Below, in pieces: positions 8,610-18,169 of a stretch of 64,000 bases of DNA; the first letter of the stretch is position 1, and every line of letters starts with the position of its first letter. The translations under genes were made by a program, and so were the position numbers. The stretch lies in NCBI GenBank assembly GCA_009840545.1, contig VXNM01000010.1, positions 310,001 through 374,000 of the forward strand, written 5' to 3'. The notes below the pieces were generated by a model that worked only from the letters and a program-made list of their open reading frames with translations, did no database searches and had not been told where the DNA came from. The stretch is from Gammaproteobacteria bacterium (lineage in GTDB: Bacteria; Pseudomonadota; Gammaproteobacteria; Pseudomonadales; Azotimanducaceae).

Positions 8610-10910
8610 GTGTTCACTCAAAGCAACAAATCTTTTCGATGGATTGCGTATGCGTTATGTATGCCGTTACTTGCATTGAACGTCCCCTGCTCAGCAGAAA
8701 CTGAACCGCAGATCGAAGAAGTCATCGTTACCGCAGAGAAGCGGAGCAAACCGCTCCGAGAGGTGTCTCAGTCCGTTTCGGTATTCGATCGTGACGAACT
8801 GGATTCCTTTAATTTAGAGACGCTCATCGATCTGAACGCACTCGCGCCGGGCGTGAATATTGCCAAGAACGAAGGCGTCAGAACGGTTGTTTCAATTCGT
8901 GGAATCGGCAACGAGGCAAACCAGAACGCCATTGCCAACCCATCAGTCTCTCTTCACGTCGATGGAATCTACCTGGCTTCTTCCTTCGCGCCTCTGGCCG
9001 ATTTGCTTGACATTGAACGAATTGAGTTTTTAAGAGGACCTCAGGGTTCATTGTTCGGTCAGAACTCGACCGGTGGAGTCATCAACGTAACTACGGCGGC
9101 ACCAAAATTGCAAGAGACTTCAGGCGACTTCTCGTTCAACATGGGAAACTATGATTTGCTAAAGGCCAACGGTGCTCTAAACTTGCCGCTGGGTGAGAAT
9201 GCGGCTATTCGAACGACAGCTTCGTTAAGTTCCCACGAAGGGTTCAGCCAAAACGTCACTCTAAGTCAAGAACTTGACGACAGCGATAGTCTTAGCGCTA
9301 GAACACGATTGCTCTGGGACTTGAACCCAACAACTCGTTTTATGGTGAACGCGCATTTCTTCGACGAAGACATAAACGGGTTCGCGCTCAAGGGGACTCT
9401 AGACCCCACACCTGACGCTAGAAGACTCGCGCAGGATTCTCGATCAAGTTACTCGCTCAGCACGACATTGATCAGTAGTGAAATTGCACGAGCATTGACC
9501 TCCGTGACTATCAAGTATTTGATTAGTTGGCAGGAAGATAAGCATGTTTCCTATCGTGACAACGACCGAACCGACTTAGCATTGCTGGGGACCAATGGAC
9601 CTCTGCCAGCGGCAGTTGTGCCCGAAGATGACGTACAAACTACGACTACACATGAGATCCAATTGCTGTCGCAAGACGATCCCGCGAGCAAGACCTCATG
9701 GATTGGAGGTTTTTTTCTACTCGACACCACTTTCGACCTAATATTTCGTGAGCAGATCGACTTTGGATTCGATGGAACGTTTGATCCGGTCACTACTCAG
9801 CAGGTTCTCAATTTCGAACTGGGTGACTATGGATTTATCTCGGACTCGACCATAGAACGCAGCTCCTGGTCTGTCTACTTGGAAGGGGATTACGAGGTTT
9901 CGGACCGCATAGAAATTATTGGAGGTTTTCGATACACCGATGATCAGGTTATCGGCAGAGTCACAAATTTCTATGGCAGAAGTGGAACCGCCCATTTGGA
10001 AATCAATTCCAAACGTCTAACCGGACGGACTACCGTGGAGTACATGACTGAAGCTAACACTTTGATTTACGGTACTTTGGCAAGGGGTTTCAAACCAGGA
10101 GGCAGCAATCTTACCTATGGTCGAGAGAATGTCATTGCGCCAATTCTTGTACTACCGACATTTGTGGACGAAGTCGCTGATATCGTCGAAATTGGAGTCA
10201 AGACCGATGCATTTCAAGGACGAGCTCGAGTCAATGCTTCAGCCTTTTTCTACAACTACCAAAACATGCAGTACCAAGCGACCGATCCGGAAGTGTTTGA
10301 AGGCGGTGTTGCAAACATTCCGAGGGTGTCCATTCGCGGAATAGAGTTAGAAATCTTCGCCGTTCCGAGCGACAACACTGAGCTGGAAATTCGATTCTCC
10401 AATCTGCATTCAGAAATTGCAGATGACCATTTAGCGCTTGACAATGTTGAGTCAGATGCAACCACGAACGCTTTACTGGCTGAAGGACTTCCGTTGTTCA
10501 GTGAGGAAATTCAAAGAGCACGTGCAGAAAATATCAAGAATGTCAAAGGAAATGAGTTGGCAAAGGCACCCAGCATGACCGGAAATGTAGCCTTCTCACA
10601 CTTTAGCGATGTGAGAGGGTTGGGTGAGCTAAGAACCAAGCTCCAGTACATCTTCCGCGGAGAGTATTTTCACAGGATATTCAATAACCCTCGAACCGAC
10701 TTCGTGGATAGTTACTCTGTCCTCAATGCGTCTCTTCGATATTCGACATCTTTGACTCCGTGGGTTTTCACACTATCAGCTCTCAACATTACCGACGAAG
10801 CTGGTGTGAATTCTCAATTTACAGATGCCTTTGGAGTAGGTGCAACTTCTGTAGAGCTGATTGGACCCAGACAGTTCATTTTGCGGTTTGAACGTCGGTT
10901 TGGCGAATAA
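8610..10910 (+). CDS. TonB-dependent outer-membrane receptor
   Basis: The 766-residue receptor starts at a GTG with a signal peptide (hydrophobic IAYALCMPLLALNVPCSA). IEEVIVTAEKRSKPLREV is the TonB-box region typical of catabolite-type receptors. The plug spans about residues 45-165 (SVSLHVDGIYLASS, LRGPQGSLFGQNSTGGVIN), and the rest is a 22-strand barrel ending in QFILRFERRFGE. This receptor class commonly imports organic substrates rather than only iron chelates. It lies next to the PhyH/SMP-30/MFS genes and upstream of an ABC exporter. Ligand unknown. Confidence 0.93.
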   Translation: MFTQSNKSFRWIAYALCMPLLALNVPCSAETEPQIEEVIVTAEKRSKPLREVSQSVSVFDRDELDSFNLETLIDLNALAPGVNIAKNEGVRTVVSIRGIGNEANQNAIANPSVSLHVDGIYLASSFAPLADLLDIERIEFLRGPQGSLFGQNSTGGVINVTTAAPKLQETSGDFSFNMGNYDLLKANGALNLPLGENAAIRTTASLSSHEGFSQNVTLSQELDDSDSLSARTRLLWDLNPTTRFMVNAHFFDEDINGFALKGTLDPTPDARRLAQDSRSSYSLSTTLISSEIARALTSVTIKYLISWQEDKHVSYRDNDRTDLALLGTNGPLPAAVVPEDDVQTTTTHEIQLLSQDDPASKTSWIGGFFLLDTTFDLIFREQIDFGFDGTFDPVTTQQVLNFELGDYGFISDSTIERSSWSVYLEGDYEVSDRIEIIGGFRYTDDQVIGRVTNFYGRSGTAHLEINSKRLTGRTTVEYMTEANTLIYGTLARGFKPGGSNLTYGRENVIAPILVLPTFVDEVADIVEIGVKTDAFQGRARVNASAFFYNYQNMQYQATDPEVFEGGVANIPRVSIRGIELEIFAVPSDNTELEIRFSNLHSEIADDHLALDNVESDATTNALLAEGLPLFSEEIQRARAENIKNVKGNELAKAPSMTGNVAFSHFSDVRGLGELRTKLQYIFRGEYFHRIFNNPRTDFVDSYSVLNASLRYSTSLTPWVFTLSALNITDEAGVNSQFTDAFGVGATSVELIGPRQFILRFERRFGE

Positions 10911-11030
10911 CTCTTGAACTTGTCAGATCCCTGCACCATCTTCCATGTGCCTCAGAACAGAGCAGCCAACTCTATCGTGAATACACAGAGTGGTTTGAGG
11001 ATTTGAGCGATGGCTCTAGTTGATTTCTAA

Positions 11031-12845
11031 ATGAAAACCGAAGAGACCATCGAAGAACAAAAGACCAAGGAGTCTGTTCAAAGTCCCGAAACCGCAAACA
11101 ACGCCAGCCAGAAATTTCCAGCGAATCTTCGCCGATTCTTTACTGCGTTCTGGCCTTTTGTACGTCCGTACCGCTGGTACCTAGCTGTTGCCTACCTCGC
11201 CACCGGAATTGTGTCAATTGCTTCTTTGGCTCCTGGTTACATCATTTACGCCCGACTTGACGAGGTCCTCGACAACCTGTCGATGCTCAGGACAATAGCT
11301 GACTTTGCGCTGCTCCTCATCCTCGTCCTCGTGGTTCGAGAAGTGATCAACGTCACAGCACAATACACGATTTCATGGGCGGGTGCCAACTACATTCGAA
11401 ACATCCGAAATAGTGTATTCGCGCGAGTCATGGATCGCGGAGACGAGGTCATCGACAAGGAATCCAGCGGTGAACTTCAAACTCGCGTGATTGCCGATAC
11501 AGCACAACTCGGCAATTTCATTGGTGGTTCGATTCCAGGTTTATTGAGCACAGTGATTGGGCTGATCGGAGGTGTGGGAAGCGCGATTTTCGTGAGCCCA
11601 CGCTTGACTCTTATAGCGGTCGGCGTAGCAGTTGTGATGACCATTCCAATTCTTGCTTTCTCTCCTATTTTGCGACGATTTGGCGAACGGCTTCAAAAAG
11701 CCGAGGCGCAGTCGGGACGGCATGCAGGAGAGACATTCCGATCACGAGACATCGTCTACGCGTTTAATCAGATAGTCCGCGAAAACAAAGTCTTCTCAAG
11801 GTATACCGGTGAGGTTAAGAGGTTTTTTCTTGCTCAGGAACTGCTGCAGCTGTGTATTTTTGGTACGTTTCGACTCTTTGCTTTCACGCTCCTAATTTTT
11901 GGAGCCTCGTATGTGTTGAACTTGATCGTCGCAAACCAACTTACAGCCGGAACGGCTACAGCATTTGCCTACTTCGCAGTAATGATCATTGGAAGCGCTC
12001 AGGGGGTTGCTTCACTAATTACCTCATTCAATGTGGCTCTGGGCCGCGCCCAGAAGCTCATAGAGATTCTTGCGCTTCCAGCACGTCCCGTTCAGGAAGT
12101 AGGAGTCAGCCTTCCGGGCGAATGCGAGATCGAGCTTCGCAATATTTGCTTCACCTACCCCACGCGTACCGAGCAAACCTTGACCGACATCAGTTTGACA
12201 CTTCCAGCCCGGTCAAAGGTCGCAATTGTCGGAGTCTCGGGATCGGGCAAGTCCACGATATTCAAGATACTTCTCAAAATCATTGAGCCCAGCAGTGGAA
12301 CCATGCTCGCAGGAGGGGTTTCTTCCACAGAATTCAGTTCAGAAGCATGGAGATCCCACTTTGGTTTCGTTCCCCAAGCTGAAATGCTCACTTCAGGAAC
12401 AGTTGCAGAGAATATTTCTTACGGAAAATCAAAGGCTTCCAGAGAGGCAGTCATTTATGCAAGCGAGCTTGCTTTTGCTCACGAATTCATAGAAACTCTG
12501 CCCAATGGCTACGAAACGGACCTCGGTGAAGTCGGAGCAAGACTTTCCGGAGGACAAAAACAGCGCATTAGTCTCGCGCGCGCCATCTTGATCAATCCCT
12601 CCGTTTATCTTCTAGATGAAGCCACGAGCTCACTCGATGCAGCGAGCGAACGGGCTGTCGAACAAGCACTGACGAAACTTCGTGAGAGAGCTTCTGTCGT
12701 AGTTATTGCCCATCGTATTTCTACGGTAGAGAACGCAGATTTGATTATCGTACTTGATGAAGGCCGAGTCGTGAATCAGGGCAATCACCAGACCTTGCTA
12801 CAAGATTCAAACTACGAGAGGCTTGTCAGCCAATACAGGCGTTGA
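11031..12845 (+). CDS. ABC exporter, fused permease and ATPase (MsbA/multidrug type)
   Basis: The 604-residue half-transporter has six transmembrane helices (residues about 50-330) followed by a nucleotide-binding domain. All motifs are present: A-loop FTYPTRTEQTL, Walker A GVSGSGKST, Q-loop FGFVPQAEM, signature LSGGQKQR, Walker B VYLLDEATSSLD and H-loop VIAHR. It should work as a homodimer in the inner membrane. The N-terminal 30 residues are acidic and glutamine-rich and probably cytoplasmic. The gene lies 120 bases after the TonB receptor on the same strand. Substrate not deducible. Confidence 0.92.
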   Translation: MKTEETIEEQKTKESVQSPETANNASQKFPANLRRFFTAFWPFVRPYRWYLAVAYLATGIVSIASLAPGYIIYARLDEVLDNLSMLRTIADFALLLILVLVVREVINVTAQYTISWAGANYIRNIRNSVFARVMDRGDEVIDKESSGELQTRVIADTAQLGNFIGGSIPGLLSTVIGLIGGVGSAIFVSPRLTLIAVGVAVVMTIPILAFSPILRRFGERLQKAEAQSGRHAGETFRSRDIVYAFNQIVRENKVFSRYTGEVKRFFLAQELLQLCIFGTFRLFAFTLLIFGASYVLNLIVANQLTAGTATAFAYFAVMIIGSAQGVASLITSFNVALGRAQKLIEILALPARPVQEVGVSLPGECEIELRNICFTYPTRTEQTLTDISLTLPARSKVAIVGVSGSGKSTIFKILLKIIEPSSGTMLAGGVSSTEFSSEAWRSHFGFVPQAEMLTSGTVAENISYGKSKASREAVIYASELAFAHEFIETLPNGYETDLGEVGARLSGGQKQRISLARAILINPSVYLLDEATSSLDAASERAVEQALTKLRERASVVVIAHRISTVENADLIIVLDEGRVVNQGNHQTLLQDSNYERLVSQYRR

Positions 12846-12946
12846 CGCTTTGCTAACGAAATGTCGAGGATACTGGAGTTGATCGACAAAGCACTTATAC
12901 GGCATCAAGAAACGAAAGGCTCAATCGGTAGATCGACGGAACGTCA

Positions 12947-13258
12947 ATGCTCTTGCACTTGACTACTATATTGCTTCTTTTGGCTTTGTTATTGGTCCAA
13001 AACTACATGTTTTATACGGACTACTTGGGGGAATTTCGAGGAGTTCCAAGAAATAAGCGAATTGGATGGACTCCAATTGCGATCTTCATATCGATTTCGG
13101 TATTGCTAGTACTGACTCCCTTTCCAAAATCGGATTCCGGCCGATTGTTTTTCTGGACAGTTTCCCTCATTTTTGCAGTGCTAACTCTACTGTCACTAAT
13201 CTACTGGCACCTCAAGACTCGTCGCGTGCGAAACAAGCCAACTACCCGAACGGCTTAG
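12947..13258 (+). CDS. Small membrane protein, unrecognised
   Basis: The 103-residue frame contains three clear hydrophobic helices (residues about 3-22, 44-62 and 70-90) and a basic C-terminal tail KTRRVRNKPTTRT, which fits a cytoplasmic C-terminus. No Shine-Dalgarno is obvious. It lies 101 bases after the ABC exporter and may be co-transcribed. No family was recognised. Confidence 0.5.
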   Translation: MLLHLTTILLLLALLLVQNYMFYTDYLGEFRGVPRNKRIGWTPIAIFISISVLLVLTPFPKSDSGRLFFWTVSLIFAVLTLLSLIYWHLKTRRVRNKPTTRTA

Positions 13259-13271
13259 CTTCTATAGATGT

Positions 13272-14114
13272 CTATTCAGCCAAAAACTTTCGGAGATGGT
13301 GTGTCAGTATCTTCGGCTGGTCCATAGGAATGAGCGTCCTGCTGTCATCGACCCATACCAATGATGAATTCTCAAAATGCTTCGCTAGTAGCGTGGCGTG
13401 AGTTGGTGGCATCAGCTTGTCCTCTCGCGCCCAGATAATGAGAACCGGCCCGAGAAACGAGCGTTGTTGCTCAGCCCATTCAGCCAAGAGTTTTTTCTTG
13501 GGAACTCTCCCCAGATATTTGTTCAGATCGCGACGAACTTTCGCATCGTGGAGTGCAGGCTGGATCCAACTCATAAATAGGTCGTTCGGAATCCGCTTCT
13601 TCGACATGCCTCCGAAGGTAAAGGGAAGATTTCTGAATATCGAAAACCGCAACATTTGAACTGCCATGTAGAGCCCGCCCGGCACCGCAGCAAATGCGCA
13701 GAGCAATCGCCCGGGAAGGCCTGGTGGGTAGTTGTCGAAGGCTTCACAGGACACGAGTACAAGCCTAGCAACCCTATCGGAATCTCCTGGGCTTACCACG
13801 AGCTGAGCTCCGCCCCAATCGTTGCTGACGAGAGTAACGTTGTGTAAGTCGAGCTCTTCAAGAAAATCGACGAGCAGGGACACTATTGATTTGAGGGAGA
13901 GATCGGCATCATCAGGCATCGGAGTTACATGTGCACCAAACGGCAGCTCCGGGACAATGCAGCGGTATCGGTCTTTCAAGCCATCGATGATTGAATCCCA
14001 CAGACTCCCGTTCATCAAAACGCCGTGCAGAAATACAACCACAGGGCCCCTTCCACCGGTGTCCGTATACAAGAAACCAACAGATGTTGACTTGTAGTGT
14101 CGATCGGAGTTCAA
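13272..14114 (-). CDS. Alpha/beta-fold hydrolase with Asp-type nucleophile motif
   Basis: The 280-residue product has VVVFLHGVLMNGSLWDSII as oxyanion strand and VSNDWGGAQLVV at the nucleophile elbow. The elbow residue is Asp (about residue 99), as in haloalkane dehalogenases and epoxide hydrolases, not Ser. The acid region reads LIIWAREDKLMPPTHA. Where the catalytic His should stand the protein reads DSRTLIPMDQPKIL, with no His in the usual place. Related actinobacterial and proteobacterial hydrolases with xTLIPxDQP-type ends exist, so this may be a normal subfamily with unusual chemistry. Convergent with the small membrane protein gene. Confidence 0.75.
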   Translation of the reverse strand: MNSDRHYKSTSVGFLYTDTGGRGPVVVFLHGVLMNGSLWDSIIDGLKDRYRCIVPELPFGAHVTPMPDDADLSLKSIVSLLVDFLEELDLHNVTLVSNDWGGAQLVVSPGDSDRVARLVLVSCEAFDNYPPGLPGRLLCAFAAVPGGLYMAVQMLRFSIFRNLPFTFGGMSKKRIPNDLFMSWIQPALHDAKVRRDLNKYLGRVPKKKLLAEWAEQQRSFLGPVLIIWAREDKLMPPTHATLLAKHFENSSLVWVDDSRTLIPMDQPKILTHHLRKFLAE

Positions 14115-14401
14115 AATGAATCCGTATTAGCGCAAAATCGCAAAACCGCGTGTTCAGAACCTATGAAATTGGTCATATCGACACCAGTGTTACAAGTTCT
14201 AATCTACCTAGTCTGGAGTACTACGACCGTGTAAATTGGAGAAGACGATTTCCACACGCAGGATGAATCCAGGGGTGAGATGTAAACAACGACTAACACT
14301 AGCTCGGGCGATCCAATTGAATTCTTCCAGCAATGGATCTTGACCGTCAAGCTAGTCGTCATCCAGTCCAACTCGCCGACTCGGCCCTTCGATATTTTCG
14401 A

Positions 14402-15760
14402 CTAAAGTGATCCGTATACCTGCTGAGGAAGCCAAGTAACGATCCCATCAAAGAAGAAGATAAGAAGAAGGCCGATCAATTGCAATGTGATAAAGGGCAC
14501 TACTCCCCTGTAAATCGTTGTTGCTTTGATGTCGGTGGGAGCAACACCTTTGAGGTAGAAAATTGCAAATCCAACCGGCGGAGTTAGAAAACTCGTCTGA
14601 AGGCATACGCCGAACAGAACCGTAAACCAAATCGGATCGAATCCCAACGAAATTACGACAGGTGCCACCAAAGGAAGGATGATGAGGGTTAGCTCGATCC
14701 AATCCAGGAAAAAACCCATGATGAAGGTCGTCAGAAGAATCATGGCGATGATCCCCATGGGTCCGAACGGCAACCCCAACAGGGTCCGTTCGATTAGTTC
14801 GTCTCCTCCCAATCCTCGCAACACCAAAGAGTAGGCAGTGGCTCCAATCAAGATGGCAAATATGAAACCTGTCGTCTTTGTGGTCTCGCGTATCACCTCG
14901 CGTATCACATCTCGGGTCAAATTTCCCTTCAGAAACGTTAGCAACAGAGCTCCTGCCGCTCCCACTCCTGCCGCCTCCGTTGGGGTTGCTACACCAAAGA
15001 AAATGCTCCCCAGAACTGCAAAGATCAAGAGCGCTGGTGGAATGATCGCGGTGGCCAGTTCATAGATCTCCCGGAGTCCAATCTTTTCTTGCTCTTCGAC
15101 TTTGGGAGCTGACTCAGGGTCGAGCACGCCCTTGATGGCAATGTAAGCCATATACATGCCGCCTAGAAGTAGACCGGGAAACACGGCACCAAGAAATAGG
15201 TCGCCAACGGGCAAGGTCATTCGGTCCGCCATGAGCACCAACATAATGCTGGGAGGAATGAGAATGCCCAGCGTGCCCACTGCGCAGACGACGCCAGTCG
15301 ACAGAGACTGCGCGTATCCTTGCTTGAGCATCACAGGGAGCCCCAGCAGCGCTAGCAAAACGACCGAAGCTCCAATGATTCCAGTCGTGGCCGCCAACAG
15401 TACTCCGATGATGGCGATGGAGATCGCCAATCCGCCGTTAATTCTCCCGAACATTCGGGCCAGACTTGTCATGAGCTGGTTTGCAATTCCTGACTTGTCG
15501 AGCAGAAATCCCATGAAGATGAACATGGGCAAAGCCACCAGCACCCAACTCTCCATCACGCTGTAGACCCGTTCGATGGTGATGGACGTATATGCCCAAT
15601 CCACACTTACAGGAATCTGGAAGTCCACATTGAAAATAATCGCAACTGCGGTAAACACAATTGCGAGACCGGCCAAGATCCAGGCAACAGGAATGCCTGT
15701 GAAAACCATTCCGATGAATGCGATGAGCATCGCAAGCGCAAGGTATTCGCTAGCTGGCAT
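14402..15760 (-). CDS. TRAP transporter large permease (DctM family)
   Basis: The 452-residue, roughly twelve-helix protein has the DctM hallmarks: FTGIPVAWILAGLAI near the start, the long WVLVALPMFIFMGFLL segment, GILIPPSIMLVLMA and FATPTEAAG-like VATPTEAAGVGAAGALL, and GFFLDWIELTLIILPLVAPV. It forms the sodium-coupled translocation channel with the small permease. Its start overlaps the end of the dctQ-like gene by 11 bases, so the two are translationally coupled. Last gene of a dctP-dctQ-dctM operon on the minus strand. Confidence 0.93.
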   Translation of the reverse strand: MPASEYLALAMLIAFIGMVFTGIPVAWILAGLAIVFTAVAIIFNVDFQIPVSVDWAYTSITIERVYSVMESWVLVALPMFIFMGFLLDKSGIANQLMTSLARMFGRINGGLAISIAIIGVLLAATTGIIGASVVLLALLGLPVMLKQGYAQSLSTGVVCAVGTLGILIPPSIMLVLMADRMTLPVGDLFLGAVFPGLLLGGMYMAYIAIKGVLDPESAPKVEEQEKIGLREIYELATAIIPPALLIFAVLGSIFFGVATPTEAAGVGAAGALLLTFLKGNLTRDVIREVIRETTKTTGFIFAILIGATAYSLVLRGLGGDELIERTLLGLPFGPMGIIAMILLTTFIMGFFLDWIELTLIILPLVAPVVISLGFDPIWFTVLFGVCLQTSFLTPPVGFAIFYLKGVAPTDIKATTIYRGVVPFITLQLIGLLLIFFFDGIVTWLPQQVYGSL

Positions 15761-16265
15761 TTCGAACCAAGTAAGCTGCCAGTCGAGTGATTCGAGAAAT
15801 GGTTGCCATTCCTACCAGGGCAAAACCGATTACGAGCATTGACTTAATGATCCACCGGAAGGGCAAGCCACCGGGAGAAGCGGAGACTTCATTGCGCTGG
15901 AAGCTGTCTTCGACAAATGGGACACCGAAGATCAACATCAGAGCGACAAACGGCAGGACAAACAAGATACTGCTGTAAAGATCAATCCAAACCTGATTCC
16001 GCTCAGAAAATCGCTCGTGAAGAACATCCACCCGAATGTGCGAGTCCGAAGAAACGCAATAACTAATGGCAAGCAGAAACCCTGTCGCATACAAGTGCCA
16101 CTGCAGTTCTTCGAATTCAATGCGACCTTCACCAAAGATGTACCGTGCACACACATTGACAACAATGACGAGCATCAAGACGACCCAGATCCAAGAAGTT
16201 GCATTTCCTATGGCGTCGATTACTGGGTCGACGACACGCGAGATCCTAGTCTCAGGAAGATTCAA
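15750..16265 (-). CDS. TRAP transporter small permease (DctQ family)
   Basis: The 171-residue protein has four transmembrane helices and the family signature around VVNVCARYIFGEGRIEFEELQWHLY, the position of the conserved W/E residues in DctQ. A TTG start directly abuts the stop of the dctP-like gene. Its end overlaps the dctM-like start by 11 bases. It pairs with the large permease in the inner membrane. Confidence 0.9.
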   Translation of the reverse strand: MNLPETRISRVVDPVIDAIGNATSWIWVVLMLVIVVNVCARYIFGEGRIEFEELQWHLYATGFLLAISYCVSSDSHIRVDVLHERFSERNQVWIDLYSSILFVLPFVALMLIFGVPFVEDSFQRNEVSASPGGLPFRWIIKSMLVIGFALVGMATISRITRLAAYLVRNAS

Positions 16266-17381
16266 TTAAAAGTCCCTTGGGAGGTAAGCGAGGCGTTTCC
16301 ACTTACCGTAATCGGCACGAAACTTCTTCTGAGATTCATAGACTCGGGCAAACCACTCGTTCTTTTCGGCTTCTTCATCCATGACTTCCTCGGCAACCCG
16401 CTGGAGTTCCCGCAAGATATCATCCGGTAGCCTGTTGGCAGTTATGCCTTTTTCTTCAAAAGAGTCCAGCACGGCTCCTTGTATCGCTTCGGCGTGCGCG
16501 AAATTTCGAGTCACGCCAGCAGTACAAGCTACTTCAAGCGAGCTCTTGTATTGTTCGGGCAGTCCATCCCACGAATCTAGATTGACGAGCATGTGAACCG
16601 ACGTGAAAACCTGGTGCCAACCCGGAAAATAGTTCAACTTTGCGACACGATCAAAACCCAGCGCGGCATCGATATTGGGTAGCGAATATTCTGTTGCGTC
16701 GATAGCTCCTTTTTCCAACGCTTGAAATATCTCAGATCCTGCGAGCATCGTCACCGAAGCACCAACTCGTTCTATGACTTTTCCACCGAGTCCGGCAAAC
16801 CGAATTTTCAACCCCACAAGATCGTCAAGGCTCTCTATCGGTTTTCGGAACCAACCTGCGGTCTCGGGTCCTAGCATTCCGCACAGCAACACTTTGAGGT
16901 TTTCTTCTCGATATAACCCTTCGGCAAGTTCGCGACCGCCTCCGTTAAACCACCAGGCGGAGAATTCCCAGGGCTCCATACCGAAAGGCACCGCGCCGAA
17001 GAGCGGAGATGCGGGAATCTTCCCCTGGTCGTATCCCAACCATGAATAGCCAATTGGTACTTTGCCCGTTCGGACGGCACCTGAAATTTCTAGCGGCGGA
17101 ACTATCTCGTTGGGTTCGTATATATGAAGCTGAAATTTTCCTTGTGTTAGGTCAGCCACTGCGTCTCGAACGAAAACGATGTTGTCTCCAAGAACTTCCA
17201 AACTGGTTTGAAACGAAACGGGCAGCTGCCACGAGATTTCATCCAGAGTTTGGTCGAAGGTCGTGCTTTTAGCATCCCCAGTGCCAGAAGGCTGGTGCGT
17301 GGGAGGTCTAACCGCCAAGGTGGCGACTCCACCCACGAGGAAAGCAATGATGACCGCGATTAAGGTTGCTCGTGCCGACAT
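16266..17381 (-). CDS. TRAP transporter substrate-binding protein (DctP family, TakP-like)
   Basis: The 371-residue periplasmic receptor begins with one hydrophobic helix (ATLIAVIIAFLVGGVATLAV) that works as a signal peptide or anchor. The core has PETAGWFRKPI, LVGLKIRFAGLGGKVIERVG with the conserved carboxylate-binding Arg, and GAIDATEYSLPNIDAALGF. This pattern is nearest to the TakP/2-oxo-acid and lactate binding group. Inference: the transporter takes up a 2-oxo or 2-hydroxy carboxylate. First gene of the operon; the promoter should lie at about 17382-17450. Confidence 0.88.
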   Translation of the reverse strand: MSARATLIAVIIAFLVGGVATLAVRPPTHQPSGTGDAKSTTFDQTLDEISWQLPVSFQTSLEVLGDNIVFVRDAVADLTQGKFQLHIYEPNEIVPPLEISGAVRTGKVPIGYSWLGYDQGKIPASPLFGAVPFGMEPWEFSAWWFNGGGRELAEGLYREENLKVLLCGMLGPETAGWFRKPIESLDDLVGLKIRFAGLGGKVIERVGASVTMLAGSEIFQALEKGAIDATEYSLPNIDAALGFDRVAKLNYFPGWHQVFTSVHMLVNLDSWDGLPEQYKSSLEVACTAGVTRNFAHAEAIQGAVLDSFEEKGITANRLPDDILRELQRVAEEVMDEEAEKNEWFARVYESQKKFRADYGKWKRLAYLPRDF

Positions 17382-17666
17382 GGAGTGACCTCAGATTTCG
17401 GTTGAGAGTAAAGCATAGCGAAATCTACAAAATCGGTTTGAGATTGCGATAAACGAGGCACGTTCTACGTAATCGGGAAGCTCAATCTCTCGATCACAGA
17501 GACTTTGCTTTACAACATTCAAAAAGGTTATTCAGCAGGAGAAACCGCCAAACTTTCGAATCATCAAGCTCTTGATTCCTCATACGTCAATCCAGCCATT
17601 TGCTGCAGAATAGGAATCGACAAGACCACCCATTTCAACGTAGTTTCTACTGCGAGATAGATGGAT

Positions 17667-18167
17667 TTAATGTGTTATACTGTATTTAGATAACACAAAC
17701 CGTGCTTTCTCAATATTCAGCATTTCGAAAGGGTCCACACAGGACAAAGACAGCAAATTGCAGATATTTGGAATTTTTACCTTTAGTGTGTCGATCTGCA
17801 TTTTTTCATGTGTTACGACGGTTCCCTTGTGCGTAAGCGCATGAGCGATGAGCCAGCAATCACCCGCCTGTAGGAATTTTGCAATCTCGACTTGTGGAAA
17901 CGATTGTTCAGATACACGTTCAATAACAGTGCGCAGTCCCTTTTGAACAGCATCATCGGGCTGGAGAAAGAAACCCTCTCCCTGTTCCTTCGCCCAATCT
18001 GCTAGACGATCGCTCCCTCTCTGCAATTCTTCAGCAATCTTTCGTACGCTAGCGACTCTTCCTGTAATGTTCTCTCTAACGAGCCAGTCCCAAAACGCGG
18101 GACAGAATTCAAACCCATAGTGTCGATTCTTAGCTTCAATGAATACATTCGCGTCGAGCAAATACAC
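17667..18167 (-). CDS. DUF4411-family PIN-like protein
   Basis: The 166-residue product starts MYLLDANVFIEAKNRHYGFEF, the DUF4411 opening in which the Asp of LLDAN matches the first acidic residue of PIN nucleases. DCWLIAHAL and TVVTHEKMQ supply the further conserved segments. A GTG start lies two bases after the stop of the ImmA/IrrE gene, so the pair is one translational unit. Family members usually sit next to ImmA/IrrE genes and are suspected toxins. Nuclease activity is inferred, not shown by the sequence. Confidence 0.82.
   Translation of the reverse strand: MYLLDANVFIEAKNRHYGFEFCPAFWDWLVRENITGRVASVRKIAEELQRGSDRLADWAKEQGEGFFLQPDDAVQKGLRTVIERVSEQSFPQVEIAKFLQAGDCWLIAHALTHKGTVVTHEKMQIDTLKVKIPNICNLLSLSCVDPFEMLNIEKARFVLSKYSITH
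17671..17697. repeat. 8-bp inverted repeat over the 3' end of the DUF4411 gene
   Basis: TGTGTTAT and ATAACACA are perfect complements separated by 11 bases, lying over the last codons of the gene just inside its stop. It could form a weak hairpin in the mRNA or be a protein site. No T-run follows in the direction of transcription, so a classical terminator is unlikely. Confidence 0.4.
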
Positions 18168-18169
18168 GG

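Noticed and set aside
17671-17697. Terminator for the ImmA-DUF4411 unit
   Set aside because: The dyad lies before the stop codon and is not followed by a T-run; kept only as a repeat.
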